Shown here: positions 44,952-52,748 of the stretch, in pieces | How positions within the stretch are numbered: the first letter of the stretch is position 1 | Layout: the number at the start of each line of letters is the position of its first letter | Origin: Bog-1198 sp963727045 | GTDB taxonomy: Bacteria > Pseudomonadota > Gammaproteobacteria > Steroidobacterales > Steroidobacteraceae | NCBI GenBank assembly: GCA_963727045.1 | Contig: CAVSES010000002.1 | Coordinates: 1,674,001 to 1,738,000, forward strand | Length of the DNA: 64,000 nucleotides | Direction of reading: 5' to 3' | The notes under the pieces: model-generated | The model's database searches: none | What the model saw: the letters and a program-made list of their open reading frames with translations, nothing else | What the model was told of the DNA's origin: nothing | Position numbers and translations under genes: made by a program

Positions 44952-45584
44952 TTAAGCGGAGCCCGCGAAATAAACCCGCACGGCGGAAAGTATGCCTCGG
45001 CGCGGCGCCTGCGGCAGCGCGTGCCGCCTCACGGCATATTCGCCGGCAAACATGAGCCCGATCAGGGGCGGCACACAGAAATTGGCGAATAGCGACCAGG
45101 TGCGGAGCGACGCGGAAGCGAACAACCCCAACGTGGCTGCGGTAACCACAATAAAGAAGAGTGCCCAGGCGGCGGTGACGCGGCGCGTATAGAGAACCTC
45201 CTGAGGCGTCAATGGTCCATGCAATTTGTCCGCGAGCTGCGTGCACAGCGCGACGCGGCTGCCAACCAGCGATTGGCCGAAACTGACCGCCATCAGGCCG
45301 TAGAACCCCGACTCCTGCACCAGATACACGAGCGGGAAATTCCTTTCCAAGATCGGCCAAAGCTCACGCAGCAGCACGGCCGCCGCCGCCGCCGCCAACA
45401 GGGCGATCCAAAGGTGGGTCCAGCGCCAGATCAAGATCAGACCGACGGTCAGCACGGGTGCCAAGGCGAGGCCGACCCCTAAATCATGTGTCTCAGCGGC
45501 GGAATTACTATAGTGAGACAGTCCTGCGTAGGCGACCAGGAACGCAATGATCGAGGCCAGCTCAAGTCTACGCCGCCAACTCAT
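44952..45584 (-). CDS. COG4648-type membrane protein (ApeG-like)
   Basis: A 210-residue integral membrane protein with five to six helices (about residues 10-25, 40-52, 57-72, 90-110, 138-160 and 165-180). Proteins of this type lie between ACP and ligase genes in aryl-polyene clusters; their function is not known. The start is three bases after the ACP gene. Confidence 0.72.
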   Translation of the reverse strand: MSWRRRLELASIIAFLVAYAGLSHYSNSAAETHDLGVGLALAPVLTVGLILIWRWTHLWIALLAAAAAAVLLRELWPILERNFPLVYLVQESGFYGLMAVSFGQSLVGSRVALCTQLADKLHGPLTPQEVLYTRRVTAAWALFFIVVTAATLGLFASASLRTWSLFANFCVPPLIGLMFAGEYAVRRHALPQAPRRGILSAVRVYFAGSA

Positions 45585-45586
45585 CG

Positions 45587-45889
45587 CTACTTCGTCCTAT
45601 GTGCCGCAATGTACTCCGCTAGGTGCCTCAAGGAACGGAAGGTCTGCTGATTTTCTGCGCTGTCGGCCCGCAATTGAATGCCGTATTGCTTGGAGACTAT
45701 CAACGCCACTTCCAGGATATCGATGGAGTCGAGTCCCAATCCCTCACCGTACAAGGGAGCCTCCGGATCGATATCCTGCGGCGACACCTCGAGATTCAAG
45801 GCTTGCACGAACAGCACCGCAATCTCCCGCTGCAGACCGACATCGGTCACGGGCGCCGGCTGTTGCATGAGCGACGCTTTGTCGGACAT
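45587..45889 (-). CDS. acyl carrier protein (ApeE/ApeF-like)
   Basis: A 100-residue ACP; the phosphopantetheine attachment Ser is in GLGLDSIDILEVAL. About 17 extra residues lie before the helix I region. It is the first gene of the - strand operon, behind a recognisable -10/-35 pair. Known aryl-polyene clusters usually have two ACP genes; only this one is seen. Confidence 0.9.
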   Translation of the reverse strand: MSDKASLMQQPAPVTDVGLQREIAVLFVQALNLEVSPQDIDPEAPLYGEGLGLDSIDILEVALIVSKQYGIQLRADSAENQQTFRSLRHLAEYIAAHRTK

Positions 45890-45921
45890 AGGGCTTAGGC
45901 TTTCGATTGGGGCTTTGAGTT

Positions 45922-45955
45922 GCCGGCATTATATAGGTGCCGGCCCAAGCGGCAA
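45922..45955 (-). promoter_or_regulatory. sigma-70-like promoter with inverted repeat, ACP operon
   Basis: On the - strand, TTGCCG, 16 bases, then a perfect TATAAT -10 (45928-45933), about 40 bases before the ACP start. The arms GCCGGCA and TGCCGGC (45922-45928 and 45938-45944) flank the -10 with a 9-base gap, a good place for a repressor. It is the only clear -10/-35 pair ahead of the biosynthetic run. Confidence 0.55.
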
Positions 45956-45991
45956 CCGGCGGGTGCGCGGTTCGTGACATTCGTCCCGTGT

Positions 45992-46026
45992 GGCCCTCCG
46001 CAGGGCCGATTTTTCGCTTTTCGGCC
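45992..46026 (-). terminator. two overlapping hairpins after the glycosyltransferase gene
   Basis: GGCCCT/AGGGCC (45992-46007, 4-base loop) and GGCCGA/TCGGCC (46004-46026, 11-base loop) share GGCC and so exclude each other. They lie just after the glycosyltransferase stop and before the ACP promoter. This may be a terminator; there is no clear U-run in the - strand sense. Confidence 0.35.
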
Positions 46027-46037
46027 GCATAAAATAC

Positions 46038-46832
46038 TCACACGTTCTCGTGCACGCGGTTTCGAAAGCGCCGCACGCCGAGCATGAGGAGGCGCAAGAC
46101 GAAGCCCCAAAACAGCCGAAAGTGCATCCAGGTGAGAAGGACATTGTCGCGCCAATAATGAAAATGCGAAACGCCACCCTCCTCGGGGCGAAAATAGCGC
46201 ACCGGGGCGGGGAGGTTTATGGGCTGGACGCCCCGCCAGCTCAAGCGGACCACCGCTTCGACGTCGAAGTCGAAGCGCCGCATCCAAAGCTGCCGGCGCA
46301 TCACCGCGATCAGAGGGTCGATGGGGTACACGCGAAAGCCGTATAAGGAGTCTCCAATGCCGGTCCACAACGTTTCAAGATTGGCCCACCAATTCGAGAT
46401 TTGACGGCCCTTGACCCGGAGCGCGGGCGCGCTGGCATCGAAAACCGGGCAGCCCAACACCATGGCGGCCGGCGCGGCCATCGATGCCTGCATGAATGCC
46501 CGAATCCGATCCGCCGGGTGCTGGCCGTCGGAATCCATGGTCAACGCGTGCGTAAACCCTGCGGCCTGCGCCGCGCGCAATCCGAACAAGACCGCGGCTC
46601 CCTTGCCGCGATTCTCGGGCAGGATGAGAACTTTGAGGCCAGGGTCTGCCGCAGCCATTGCCAAGAGGCGCTCGGCGGACTGGTCGGTGCTGCCGTCGAC
46701 CACCACCCAAACGGGCCGCCATTGGTCGAGTGCCCCGCGCACGGCTTCAAATACCTTGGGTCCCGGGTTGTAACTGGGTATGAGGACCAAATGAGTGCCG
46801 GACCACCCGGGCTGCGCAGAGTCATCCGGCAT
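46038..46832 (-). CDS. family 2 glycosyltransferase
   Basis: GT-A glycosyltransferase of 264 residues resembling dolichol-phosphate/undecaprenyl mannosyltransferases. Marks are LVLIPSYNPGPKVFEAV, VVVDGSTDQSAERL, PENRGKGAAVLFGL and the metal-site TMDSDGQHPAD. The C-terminus has a membrane-near segment (LTWMHFRLFWGFVLRLLML). ATG 46832, 16 bases after the acyltransferase stop, was chosen. Polyene clusters often carry a glycosyltransferase, sometimes fused with an acyltransferase. Confidence 0.87.
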   Translation of the reverse strand: MPDDSAQPGWSGTHLVLIPSYNPGPKVFEAVRGALDQWRPVWVVVDGSTDQSAERLLAMAAADPGLKVLILPENRGKGAAVLFGLRAAQAAGFTHALTMDSDGQHPADRIRAFMQASMAAPAAMVLGCPVFDASAPALRVKGRQISNWWANLETLWTGIGDSLYGFRVYPIDPLIAVMRRQLWMRRFDFDVEAVVRLSWRGVQPINLPAPVRYFRPEEGGVSHFHYWRDNVLLTWMHFRLFWGFVLRLLMLGVRRFRNRVHENV

Positions 46833-46848
46833 GCCGCCGCTCCATGTC

Positions 46849-47613
46849 CTACCCGCGCCCGAGCCAACGGGACTGCAGCGCACCCTCGAGCTCATGCCTG
46901 AAGTAACGATCGAGTTCCAACGTGAACGCAGGAACATCGGTGGGGGGGGCGAAGCGCCTGCCGAGGCGGACTCGATAGGTGATGGGCAGCCGAGGACGCC
47001 GGAACAACGGCCAACCCTTGCTGAGGAAGGGCGAATCGGTCTCGATAACCAGCGTTTGCACCGGAACCTGGGCGTGTTTCGCGATCAACCCAACGCTGCC
47101 CACCAACGCGTTGATCGGTGACCGGGTGCTGCGGGTGCCTTCGGGAAACAACAAGAGGACGCCTCCCTCGCGCAGATGGGCGACAGATTCCTTGATCATT
47201 TGCCGCGAGGAGTCGTTTCGGACGTAGCGCGCGAGACGCGACCCCGAGCCAAGGAAGACATTTCGCATGAGTGCCGACTTCATCACGCAAACGATGTTCG
47301 GGTGGCGCGTGAGGATCAGGAGCGCATCGATCAAGCTGGGATGGTTCGGGGCCAGGATCACCGGTGGCCCTCCCCTCAGGGAGTCGATGTCGTGCAAATC
47401 CAGATGGTAAGTGCGGGTAACGGACAAAGACCATGCATAGATGCGAAAGCCCATCATGATGCCGCGCCGGCCGAGGACGGTGCCGATGCGCCGAGGCAGA
47501 ATGAAATAAAGCGGCAGCGCGAATACGGACCAGGCCAGACAGATGAGGCCGAGCAGCGTCAGCGAACTGTAGAGCGCGAAATACTCATAGATGATTTTGA
47601 GGGAACGCAGCAT
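46849..47613 (-). CDS. PlsC-type 1-acylglycerol-3-phosphate acyltransferase
   Basis: Acyltransferase of 254 residues with one or two N-terminal membrane helices (SSLTLLGLICLAWSVFALPLYFIL). Catalytic motifs are NHPSLIDALL (an NHX4D variant) and LFPEGTRSTR. The ATG at 47613, directly after the MipA-like gene end, was chosen; an upstream start would overlap that gene. It is probably an acyl-transfer step of the polyene lipid made by the adjoining cluster. Confidence 0.86.
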   Translation of the reverse strand: MLRSLKIIYEYFALYSSLTLLGLICLAWSVFALPLYFILPRRIGTVLGRRGIMMGFRIYAWSLSVTRTYHLDLHDIDSLRGGPPVILAPNHPSLIDALLILTRHPNIVCVMKSALMRNVFLGSGSRLARYVRNDSSRQMIKESVAHLREGGVLLLFPEGTRSTRSPINALVGSVGLIAKHAQVPVQTLVIETDSPFLSKGWPLFRRPRLPITYRVRLGRRFAPPTDVPAFTLELDRYFRHELEGALQSRWLGRG

Positions 47614-47624
47614 CGGCGCGGAGG

Positions 47625-48476
47625 TCAATCGGGGACGTCGACCAGTTTCGACGACGTACTGATGATCCATGAGATCCCAATTCCGCCCGACACGTAGCTC
47701 TTGCGCTGCACCAGGGGGCTATCGAGGAAGGTTGCGCCGGATAGAGAGTCGTAGCGCGCATAGGCACCCACCCAAAACTTGGGGAAGCGCTTGGATACAG
47801 CGGTGAGGAACTGGGCGCCCGCGTAGCCGCCTTTCGCCTCATAGACGGGGCGCGCCGCAGTCGAGAACTGCGGCGCCACCGAGTAGAAATAACCATGGTA
47901 CCGTTGATCCGCAAACAAGGGACCCGTCAGAATGCCGAGATTCCACCCCTCGAAACCCAGAGGCGACCTGACGTCGAGCGCGAGCCGCGGAGTGAACGTC
48001 CACCCGATGATTTTGGGCGATGCTTCGACCGTCATCGCCGCTCGCACGGGCATGCGCAAATCAAGTTTCATCCGGGCGTCTGCGCTGCGCATCAGATGCA
48101 GGTCGAACGAGGGTCCCAATTCCACCGTGGACCTGAGATCCGGCATGCCACTGCGCTCGCGGTCGTTGCGCACCGGGGTGGTTGCATCGAAACTGAGATT
48201 GAGCTCGAATCGGTCTTGGTTGAACAAGGTGCCGCGTATGCCGTCGCGGTTCGCCTTCAAGAATCTGCCGTTGTACAAAATGTAGGGGATCGGCAGCGGA
48301 TAGGCGTGGGCCGTATCGGATCCCCGATAGTCGTAAAACGCGATGGCGCCGACCCCCAGTCCAAATGCGTAGAGCGGCTCCTGCGTGGTCGCGACGCAAG
48401 GCGCGGAGCATGCCGCCGCGAGCAGCGCCGCCGCGCAGGTCAGGCGATCGCGGCACACCTTCGGCGGTGCGGTCAT
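47625..48476 (-). CDS. MipA/OmpV family outer membrane protein
   Basis: A beta-barrel protein of 283 residues with a signal peptide (LTCAAALLAAACSAPCVA). MipA/OmpV pattern: GLGVGAIAFYDYRGSDTAHAYPLPIPYILYNGRFLKANRDGIRGTLF, then alternating amphipathic strands, closing in SYVSGGIGISWIISTSSK. The ATG at 48476 is chosen; the frame stays open upstream to 48665 but that part lacks signal-peptide features. It is divergent from the two-component pair, a common arrangement for MipA genes. Confidence 0.86.
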   Translation of the reverse strand: MTAPPKVCRDRLTCAAALLAAACSAPCVATTQEPLYAFGLGVGAIAFYDYRGSDTAHAYPLPIPYILYNGRFLKANRDGIRGTLFNQDRFELNLSFDATTPVRNDRERSGMPDLRSTVELGPSFDLHLMRSADARMKLDLRMPVRAAMTVEASPKIIGWTFTPRLALDVRSPLGFEGWNLGILTGPLFADQRYHGYFYSVAPQFSTAARPVYEAKGGYAGAQFLTAVSKRFPKFWVGAYARYDSLSGATFLDSPLVQRKSYVSGGIGISWIISTSSKLVDVPD

Positions 48477-48582
48477 CAACCGCGGGTCACGTGTTGCGGC
48501 TCGGAAGGGCCGGCGCGCAATCCAGGTGCGTTGGTTTGCGAGATCGGCTCGGGCATGTTGAATTGGCCTCTCGATGTGCTTG

Positions 48583-48637
48583 TTGGAACCCGTGCGATCT
48601 TCGTGTAAGTCTATCGTGCCGACAAACACGGGTCCAA
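48583..48637. promoter_or_regulatory. long inverted repeat between mipA-like gene and response regulator gene
   Basis: TTGGAACCCGTG (48583-48594) and CACGGGTCCAA (48627-48637) pair apart from one bulged A, with 32 bases between. It sits in the 181-base divergent gap, 20 bases before the regulator start. A regulator-binding site or a leader hairpin are both possible. Confidence 0.4.
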
Positions 48638-48657
48638 CGTCTGTAAGATAGCGGGTC

Positions 48658-49341
48658 ATGCACATTTTGATCGTTGAAGATGACGAGGTCGCGCGCGACT
48701 ACCTTGCCAAGGCGCTTCGCGAAGTGGGGCATACGGTCGACGTGGCCGGAAACGGGCTTGAGGGGCTGCATCTCGCGTCATCGATCGCCGTGGATCTGGC
48801 GATCGTCGATCGAATGCTGCCCAAATTGGACGGACTCGCCCTGGTGCAGTCGCTGCGCGCCACGGGGCGCAAGATGCCGGTTCTCATATTGAGCGCGCTC
48901 GGCGACGTCGATGACCGCATCACCGGTCTGCGCGCCGGCGGCGACGACTACCTGACCAAGCCGTATCACATGTCGGAGTTGCTGGCTCGCGTCGATGCGC
49001 TGGCCAGGCGCGGTGAGAGCGGCAGCGCAGAAGCCAATACCAAGCTCAAATTGGCGGATCTGGAACTCGACCGGATGACGCGCCGGGTCACGCGCAACGG
49101 CAAGAAGATTGAGCTCACGGCGCGCGAGTTTCAATTGCTGGAGTTCATGATGCGCCACAGCGGACAGGTGGTGACGCGAACCATGCTGCTCGAGGGCGTG
49201 TGGGACTATCACTTCGATCCGCAGACCAACGTGATCGACGTGCACATCAGCCGATTGCGGCAGGCGATTGACAAGGATTTCGACAAACCCCTGCTGCACA
49301 CGGTGCGCGGTGCCGGTTACAGCCTGCGCGAAGACGAATAG
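48658..49341 (+). CDS. OmpR/PhoB-type response regulator
   Basis: Transcription factor of 227 residues. The receiver has acidic VEDDE, phospho-acceptor Asp51 in LAIVDRMLPKLDG, Ser in ILSALG, and Lys in YLTKPYH. The winged helix has ELTAREFQLLEFMMRHSGQVVTRTMLLEGVWDYHFDPQTNVIDVHISRLRQ. It is most like the CusR/QseB group. The kinase gene follows after nine bases; the likely targets are the divergent mipA-like gene and its neighbours. Confidence 0.93.
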   Translation: MHILIVEDDEVARDYLAKALREVGHTVDVAGNGLEGLHLASSIAVDLAIVDRMLPKLDGLALVQSLRATGRKMPVLILSALGDVDDRITGLRAGGDDYLTKPYHMSELLARVDALARRGESGSAEANTKLKLADLELDRMTRRVTRNGKKIELTAREFQLLEFMMRHSGQVVTRTMLLEGVWDYHFDPQTNVIDVHISRLRQAIDKDFDKPLLHTVRGAGYSLREDE

Positions 49342-49350
49342 CGGCCCATC

Positions 49351-50721
49351 GTGGCACCCGATCAACGCTTTCTCGGCGTACTGGATACCTCGCCGTTCCG
49401 TATTGCCATCGTCTACTCGATCGTATTTGCGTGCGGGGCGGCGGCGCTGTTGGGCGTCGTGGATTTCGCTGTTTCGCGGGTGGTCGACGGCAGCACCGAT
49501 AATCTCATCGAAGCCGAGGTGCAGGGGTTGCGCGAACAAATGGTGGTGCTGTCGCGCAGCGATTTCATAGAGCTGGTCGAGCAGCGCTCGCAGGATCAGG
49601 ACGTCCGCGGCGCGGTGTATCTGATGGTGGATCCGCAGCTGCGCCCGGTGGCGGGCAATGTGCCGGCATGGCCCAAAATCGATGCCAGCCAGGGCAAGTG
49701 GTTTCTGTTCAAGGTGTCGGTGCCGTTCGGCGATGAAACCCGGGAGCACGAAATGAGGGCGCAGCGCTTTCCTCTGCCGGGGGGCTACCGCATGCTGGTG
49801 GGTCACGACGTCCAGGAGCGGCAGGACGTCAAGAACCTGATGATGCGGGGTCTGATCGCCGCGGTGGTGATGACCCTGCTGCTCGGATTGGGTGGCGGCT
49901 TTTGGATGGGACGGCGCATTCTGGCGCAGGCGGGCGCGATTTCGGCCGTGGCAACTCAGATCATGCGCGGCGACCTGTCGCAACGCCTGCCCGTCCGCGA
50001 CGCGGATGATGAAATCAACACCCTGGCCCGGGAAATCAATACCATGCTCGACAAGATCGAGCAGCTCACGCTCGGCATGCGCACGGTGCTCGACAGCGCC
50101 GCGCACGATTTGCGCACCCCGCTCAACCGTCTGCAATCCACGGCGGAGGGGGCCATGACCCAGCTGGCACCCGGTTCGGCCGAGCGCCGCGTCCTCGAGC
50201 GGGTCACCACGGAAGTCGATCAGATGCGGAGCACGTTGGACGCGCTCCTGCGGATAGCGCTTGCGGAAACCGGCACGGTGGCCCGCGAACCGGTCGACCT
50301 CTCCGAATTGGTCGCGAGCGTCGTCGAACTGTACGCGCCGGTCAGCGAGGAACGCGGGATCGAGTTGGAGAGTTCCGTCGCCCCAGGCGCCCATGTCCAA
50401 GGCAGCCGGCAGCTGCTGGCGCAGGCGCTGGCGAATTTGCTCGATAATGCCATCAAGTTCACGCCCGACGGCGGACATGTCCGCGTACTGTTGCAGGGCT
50501 CTGCCGGGGAACCTGAAGTGATCGTCGAAGACAATGGGCCCGGCATCTCGGCGGACAAGCGCGAGATCGTACTCGGTCGACGGGTGCGGCTGGATGAAGC
50601 CCGCAATTTTCCGGGATCAGGGCTCGGCCTCTCGCTGGTGGCGGCCGTCACCAAATTGCACGGCGCGCGCCTCGTGCTCGACGACGCCCAGCCCGGGCTG
50701 CGCGTGTCCTTGAAGTTTTGA
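49351..50721 (+). CDS. membrane sensor histidine kinase
   Basis: Partner kinase of 456 residues starting with GTG. It has two membrane helices (about 17-39 and 160-185) around a small periplasmic sensor of about 120 residues, a HAMP domain (AQIMRGDLSQRLPVRDADDEINTLAREIN), the H-box SAAHDLRTPLNRLQ, and an ATPase domain with NLLDNAIKF, VEDNGPGIS and GSGLGLSLV. The signal is not readable from sequence. Confidence 0.92.
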   Translation: MAPDQRFLGVLDTSPFRIAIVYSIVFACGAAALLGVVDFAVSRVVDGSTDNLIEAEVQGLREQMVVLSRSDFIELVEQRSQDQDVRGAVYLMVDPQLRPVAGNVPAWPKIDASQGKWFLFKVSVPFGDETREHEMRAQRFPLPGGYRMLVGHDVQERQDVKNLMMRGLIAAVVMTLLLGLGGGFWMGRRILAQAGAISAVATQIMRGDLSQRLPVRDADDEINTLAREINTMLDKIEQLTLGMRTVLDSAAHDLRTPLNRLQSTAEGAMTQLAPGSAERRVLERVTTEVDQMRSTLDALLRIALAETGTVAREPVDLSELVASVVELYAPVSEERGIELESSVAPGAHVQGSRQLLAQALANLLDNAIKFTPDGGHVRVLLQGSAGEPEVIVEDNGPGISADKREIVLGRRVRLDEARNFPGSGLGLSLVAAVTKLHGARLVLDDAQPGLRVSLKF

Positions 50722-50767
50722 GGGGCAGATCCGCGCGGGCGCTCGCGGTTGAAGCGTCAATTTATCG

Positions 50768-50792
50768 GCGGGCCGCTTGCGCTGCGGCCCGC
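50768..50792 (+). terminator. hairpin after the two-component genes
   Basis: Perfect 9-bp stem GCGGGCCGC/GCGGCCCGC with loop TTGCGCT, 47 bases after the kinase stop and before the sigma-54 promoter of fliL. It probably stops read-through into the flagellar operon. Confidence 0.6.
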
Positions 50793-50855
50793 GGCCGAAT
50801 CTTTCATCAGTGTAAGTCACTGAATTATTTGTGCAAAGTCCTTCAGGACATTTCC

Positions 50856-50870
50856 TGGCATAGAACTTGC
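50856..50870 (+). promoter_or_regulatory. sigma-54 promoter of the fliL operon
   Basis: TGGCATAGAACTTGC, GG and GC ten bases apart, giving a start near 50882, 30 bases before fliL. It is the only promoter-like element seen ahead of the long run from fliL to fliA. Confidence 0.82.
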
Positions 50871-50911
50871 TCGATTCCTTCCTGCGGCATGTGACCGCGC
50901 TAGGAATAACC

Positions 50912-51466
50912 ATGGCCGATGCAGCCGACGATGCTCCTCCTCCCCCGCCCAAGAAAGCCGGCGGCTTCATGGGTACTCTCATCAACGGGATCGGCATCTT
51001 CGTGCTGACCCTGATCGCCGTCGTGGCCGGCGGCTTCATCAACGCAAAGCTGCACCCGCTCCCCGACATGCAATTGGACAAGGACGGGAAGATCAAGGCG
51101 ATCATGCCCGTGGCATCGGCCGCTCATGGGGAAGAGGGGAGTGCCGGCAAGGCGGCGGTTTACTACGCCATTGACCCGCCGTTGGTCGTCAATTTCGAAG
51201 ACGGCTCCGCGGTGCGATTCCTGCAGATCACCATGGAAGTCATGGCCCACGACCAAAAGGCCATTGACAGTGTGCAAAAGAACATCCCGTTGATCCGCAA
51301 CAATCTCCTGTTGCTCATGAGCAATCGAAACTATCAGACGATGATGTCGCGTGAAGGCAAGGAAAAGCTCCGGCAGGAGGCGCTCGCCGAGATACGCGCC
51401 GTGCAGAAGAAGGAAGGCGGCCAGGATATCGATGACCTGCTGTTCACCAGCTTCGTGGTGCAGTAA
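50912..51466 (+). CDS. fliL: flagellar basal body-associated protein FliL
   Basis: Single-pass inner-membrane protein (184 residues) that rings the stator and raises torque. It has a Pro/Lys-rich cytoplasmic start (DDAPPPPPKKAGG), one helix (about 23-45), and a periplasmic stomatin-like domain with YYAIDPPLVVNFEDGSAVRFLQITMEVM. ATG 50912 follows TAGGAA. Its stop overlaps the fliM start (TAATG). Confidence 0.94.
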   Translation: MADAADDAPPPPPKKAGGFMGTLINGIGIFVLTLIAVVAGGFINAKLHPLPDMQLDKDGKIKAIMPVASAAHGEEGSAGKAAVYYAIDPPLVVNFEDGSAVRFLQITMEVMAHDQKAIDSVQKNIPLIRNNLLLLMSNRNYQTMMSREGKEKLRQEALAEIRAVQKKEGGQDIDDLLFTSFVVQ

Positions 51467-52404
51467 TGGCCGGGGCTCCACCCGCCGCCGCCATCTCCGA
51501 AGAAGAGGTATCGGCGTTACTCGAGAAAGACGGCGCCGAAGCGGCGCGTCCCTACGATTTCACCGCGCAGCGCATCAATCGCATGCAACTGCCGCTGTTG
51601 GAGGTCGTCAGCAAAAGCTTCGCGGACCGCGCTGCCGCCTCTCTGTGTGCCTTATTGGGCCGCGACGCCACGATGCAGTTCACTTCGCTGGAATCGGCGA
51701 AAAGCGCGGACTTGCAGGCTGCGCTGCCGGTGCCGGCGAGTCTTGCGATCGTGCGGCTCAAGCCGCTGCCCGGGTTCGCCTTCGTCAGCGTCGAGCCGGG
51801 TCTGCTGTTGACCTTGCTGGACGGTTTTTTTGGCGGATCGGGCCGGGCCACCACCGACGCCCAAGCGGCCATCGCGCCGGCCGCGCAACGCTTTCTTGCG
51901 CTGCTGCTGCGCAGTTTCGCCGCCGATTTGACGGCCGCGTGGGCGCCGGTGACGCCCGTGGAATTCGAACTCGTGAAGCAGGAAACCAACCCGCGGTTGG
52001 TGCAGTTGGGTGCCCCGAACGAGGCGCTCCTGGTCCTCAAATTCACCGTGGAATTCGGCGCGCACAGCGGCCGCATCGATTGGCTGCTGCCCGAGGCCCT
52101 GCTCGCGCCCGTGCGCGAGGTGCTCGCCGCAGACGGCGGCCAGACGGCGCTGCGCCAGCAGGAAGCATGGGCGCCCGTCTTCACCACGGCGCTGCAGGAT
52201 GCACAAGTCGACACCCGCGCGATTCTCGCGCAGGCGCAAATCAGCCTGCGCGAATTGGTGCGGCTGTCGCCCGGGGACATCATTCCCATCGAGCCGCCCC
52301 AACAGGTCACCTTGTATGCGGGCGACGTGCCGCTGTACCGCGGGCGCTTCGGCGTGTCGCAAGGCCGCAATGCACTCAAAATTCTGTCAGGAGCCTCCAC
52401 ATGA
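51466..52404 (+). CDS. fliM: flagellar motor switch protein FliM
   Basis: C-ring component that receives CheY-phosphate. It has 312 residues: the N-terminal CheY-binding-like segment ISEEEVSALL, a CheC-like middle domain (YDFTAQRINRMQLPLLEVV, LDGFFGGSG), and a C-terminal SpoA-type domain (ISLRELVRLSPGDIIPIEPPQQVTLYAGDVPLYRG). It overlaps fliN by four bases. Confidence 0.94.
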   Translation: MAGAPPAAAISEEEVSALLEKDGAEAARPYDFTAQRINRMQLPLLEVVSKSFADRAAASLCALLGRDATMQFTSLESAKSADLQAALPVPASLAIVRLKPLPGFAFVSVEPGLLLTLLDGFFGGSGRATTDAQAAIAPAAQRFLALLLRSFAADLTAAWAPVTPVEFELVKQETNPRLVQLGAPNEALLVLKFTVEFGAHSGRIDWLLPEALLAPVREVLAADGGQTALRQQEAWAPVFTTALQDAQVDTRAILAQAQISLRELVRLSPGDIIPIEPPQQVTLYAGDVPLYRGRFGVSQGRNALKILSGAST

Positions 52405-52748
52405 GCACCCCCGATCCGAAGAACGCCGCAGTCTCGCGCGCGCAATTTGGTGAATTAGGCCCCCCCGCGGCCGGCGCCGGCGGCCAGGAAATGAACCTGA
52501 ATCTGATCCTCGACGTTGCCGTGACGCTGGCGCTCGAAGTCGGGAGGGCGCGCATGTCCGTGCGCGACCTGCTGCAGCTCGCGCCCGGCGCAGTTGTGGA
52601 ACTCGACCGGCTGGCCGGCGAGCCCCTCGACGTGCTGGTGAACGGCGTGCGCATTGCGCGCGGCGAAGTCGTGGTGGTGAACGAGAAATTCGGCATCCGG
52701 TTGACCGACGTCGTAAGCGCCACCGAAAGGATGGAGCACGCCCGATGA
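52401..52748 (+). CDS. fliN: flagellar motor switch protein FliN
   Basis: C-ring base protein of 115 residues with a SpoA domain: LILDVAVTLALEVGRARMSVRDLLQLAPGAVVELDRLAGEPLDVLVNGVRIARGEVVVV. A Gly/Pro-rich N-terminal stretch of about 35 residues precedes it. Both ends overlap neighbours (ATGA joins). Confidence 0.96.
   Translation: MSTPDPKNAAVSRAQFGELGPPAAGAGGQEMNLNLILDVAVTLALEVGRARMSVRDLLQLAPGAVVELDRLAGEPLDVLVNGVRIARGEVVVVNEKFGIRLTDVVSATERMEHAR

Noticed and set aside
43594..45360. Long - strand open frame running upstream of the FabZ-like gene
   Set aside because: Only the last 110 codons (43261-43593) match a family; the rest lies over the AMP ligase and COG4648 genes in another frame.
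48778..50478. 566-codon - strand frame over the two-component genes
   Set aside because: Shadow frame; the + strand regulator and kinase have all expected motifs.
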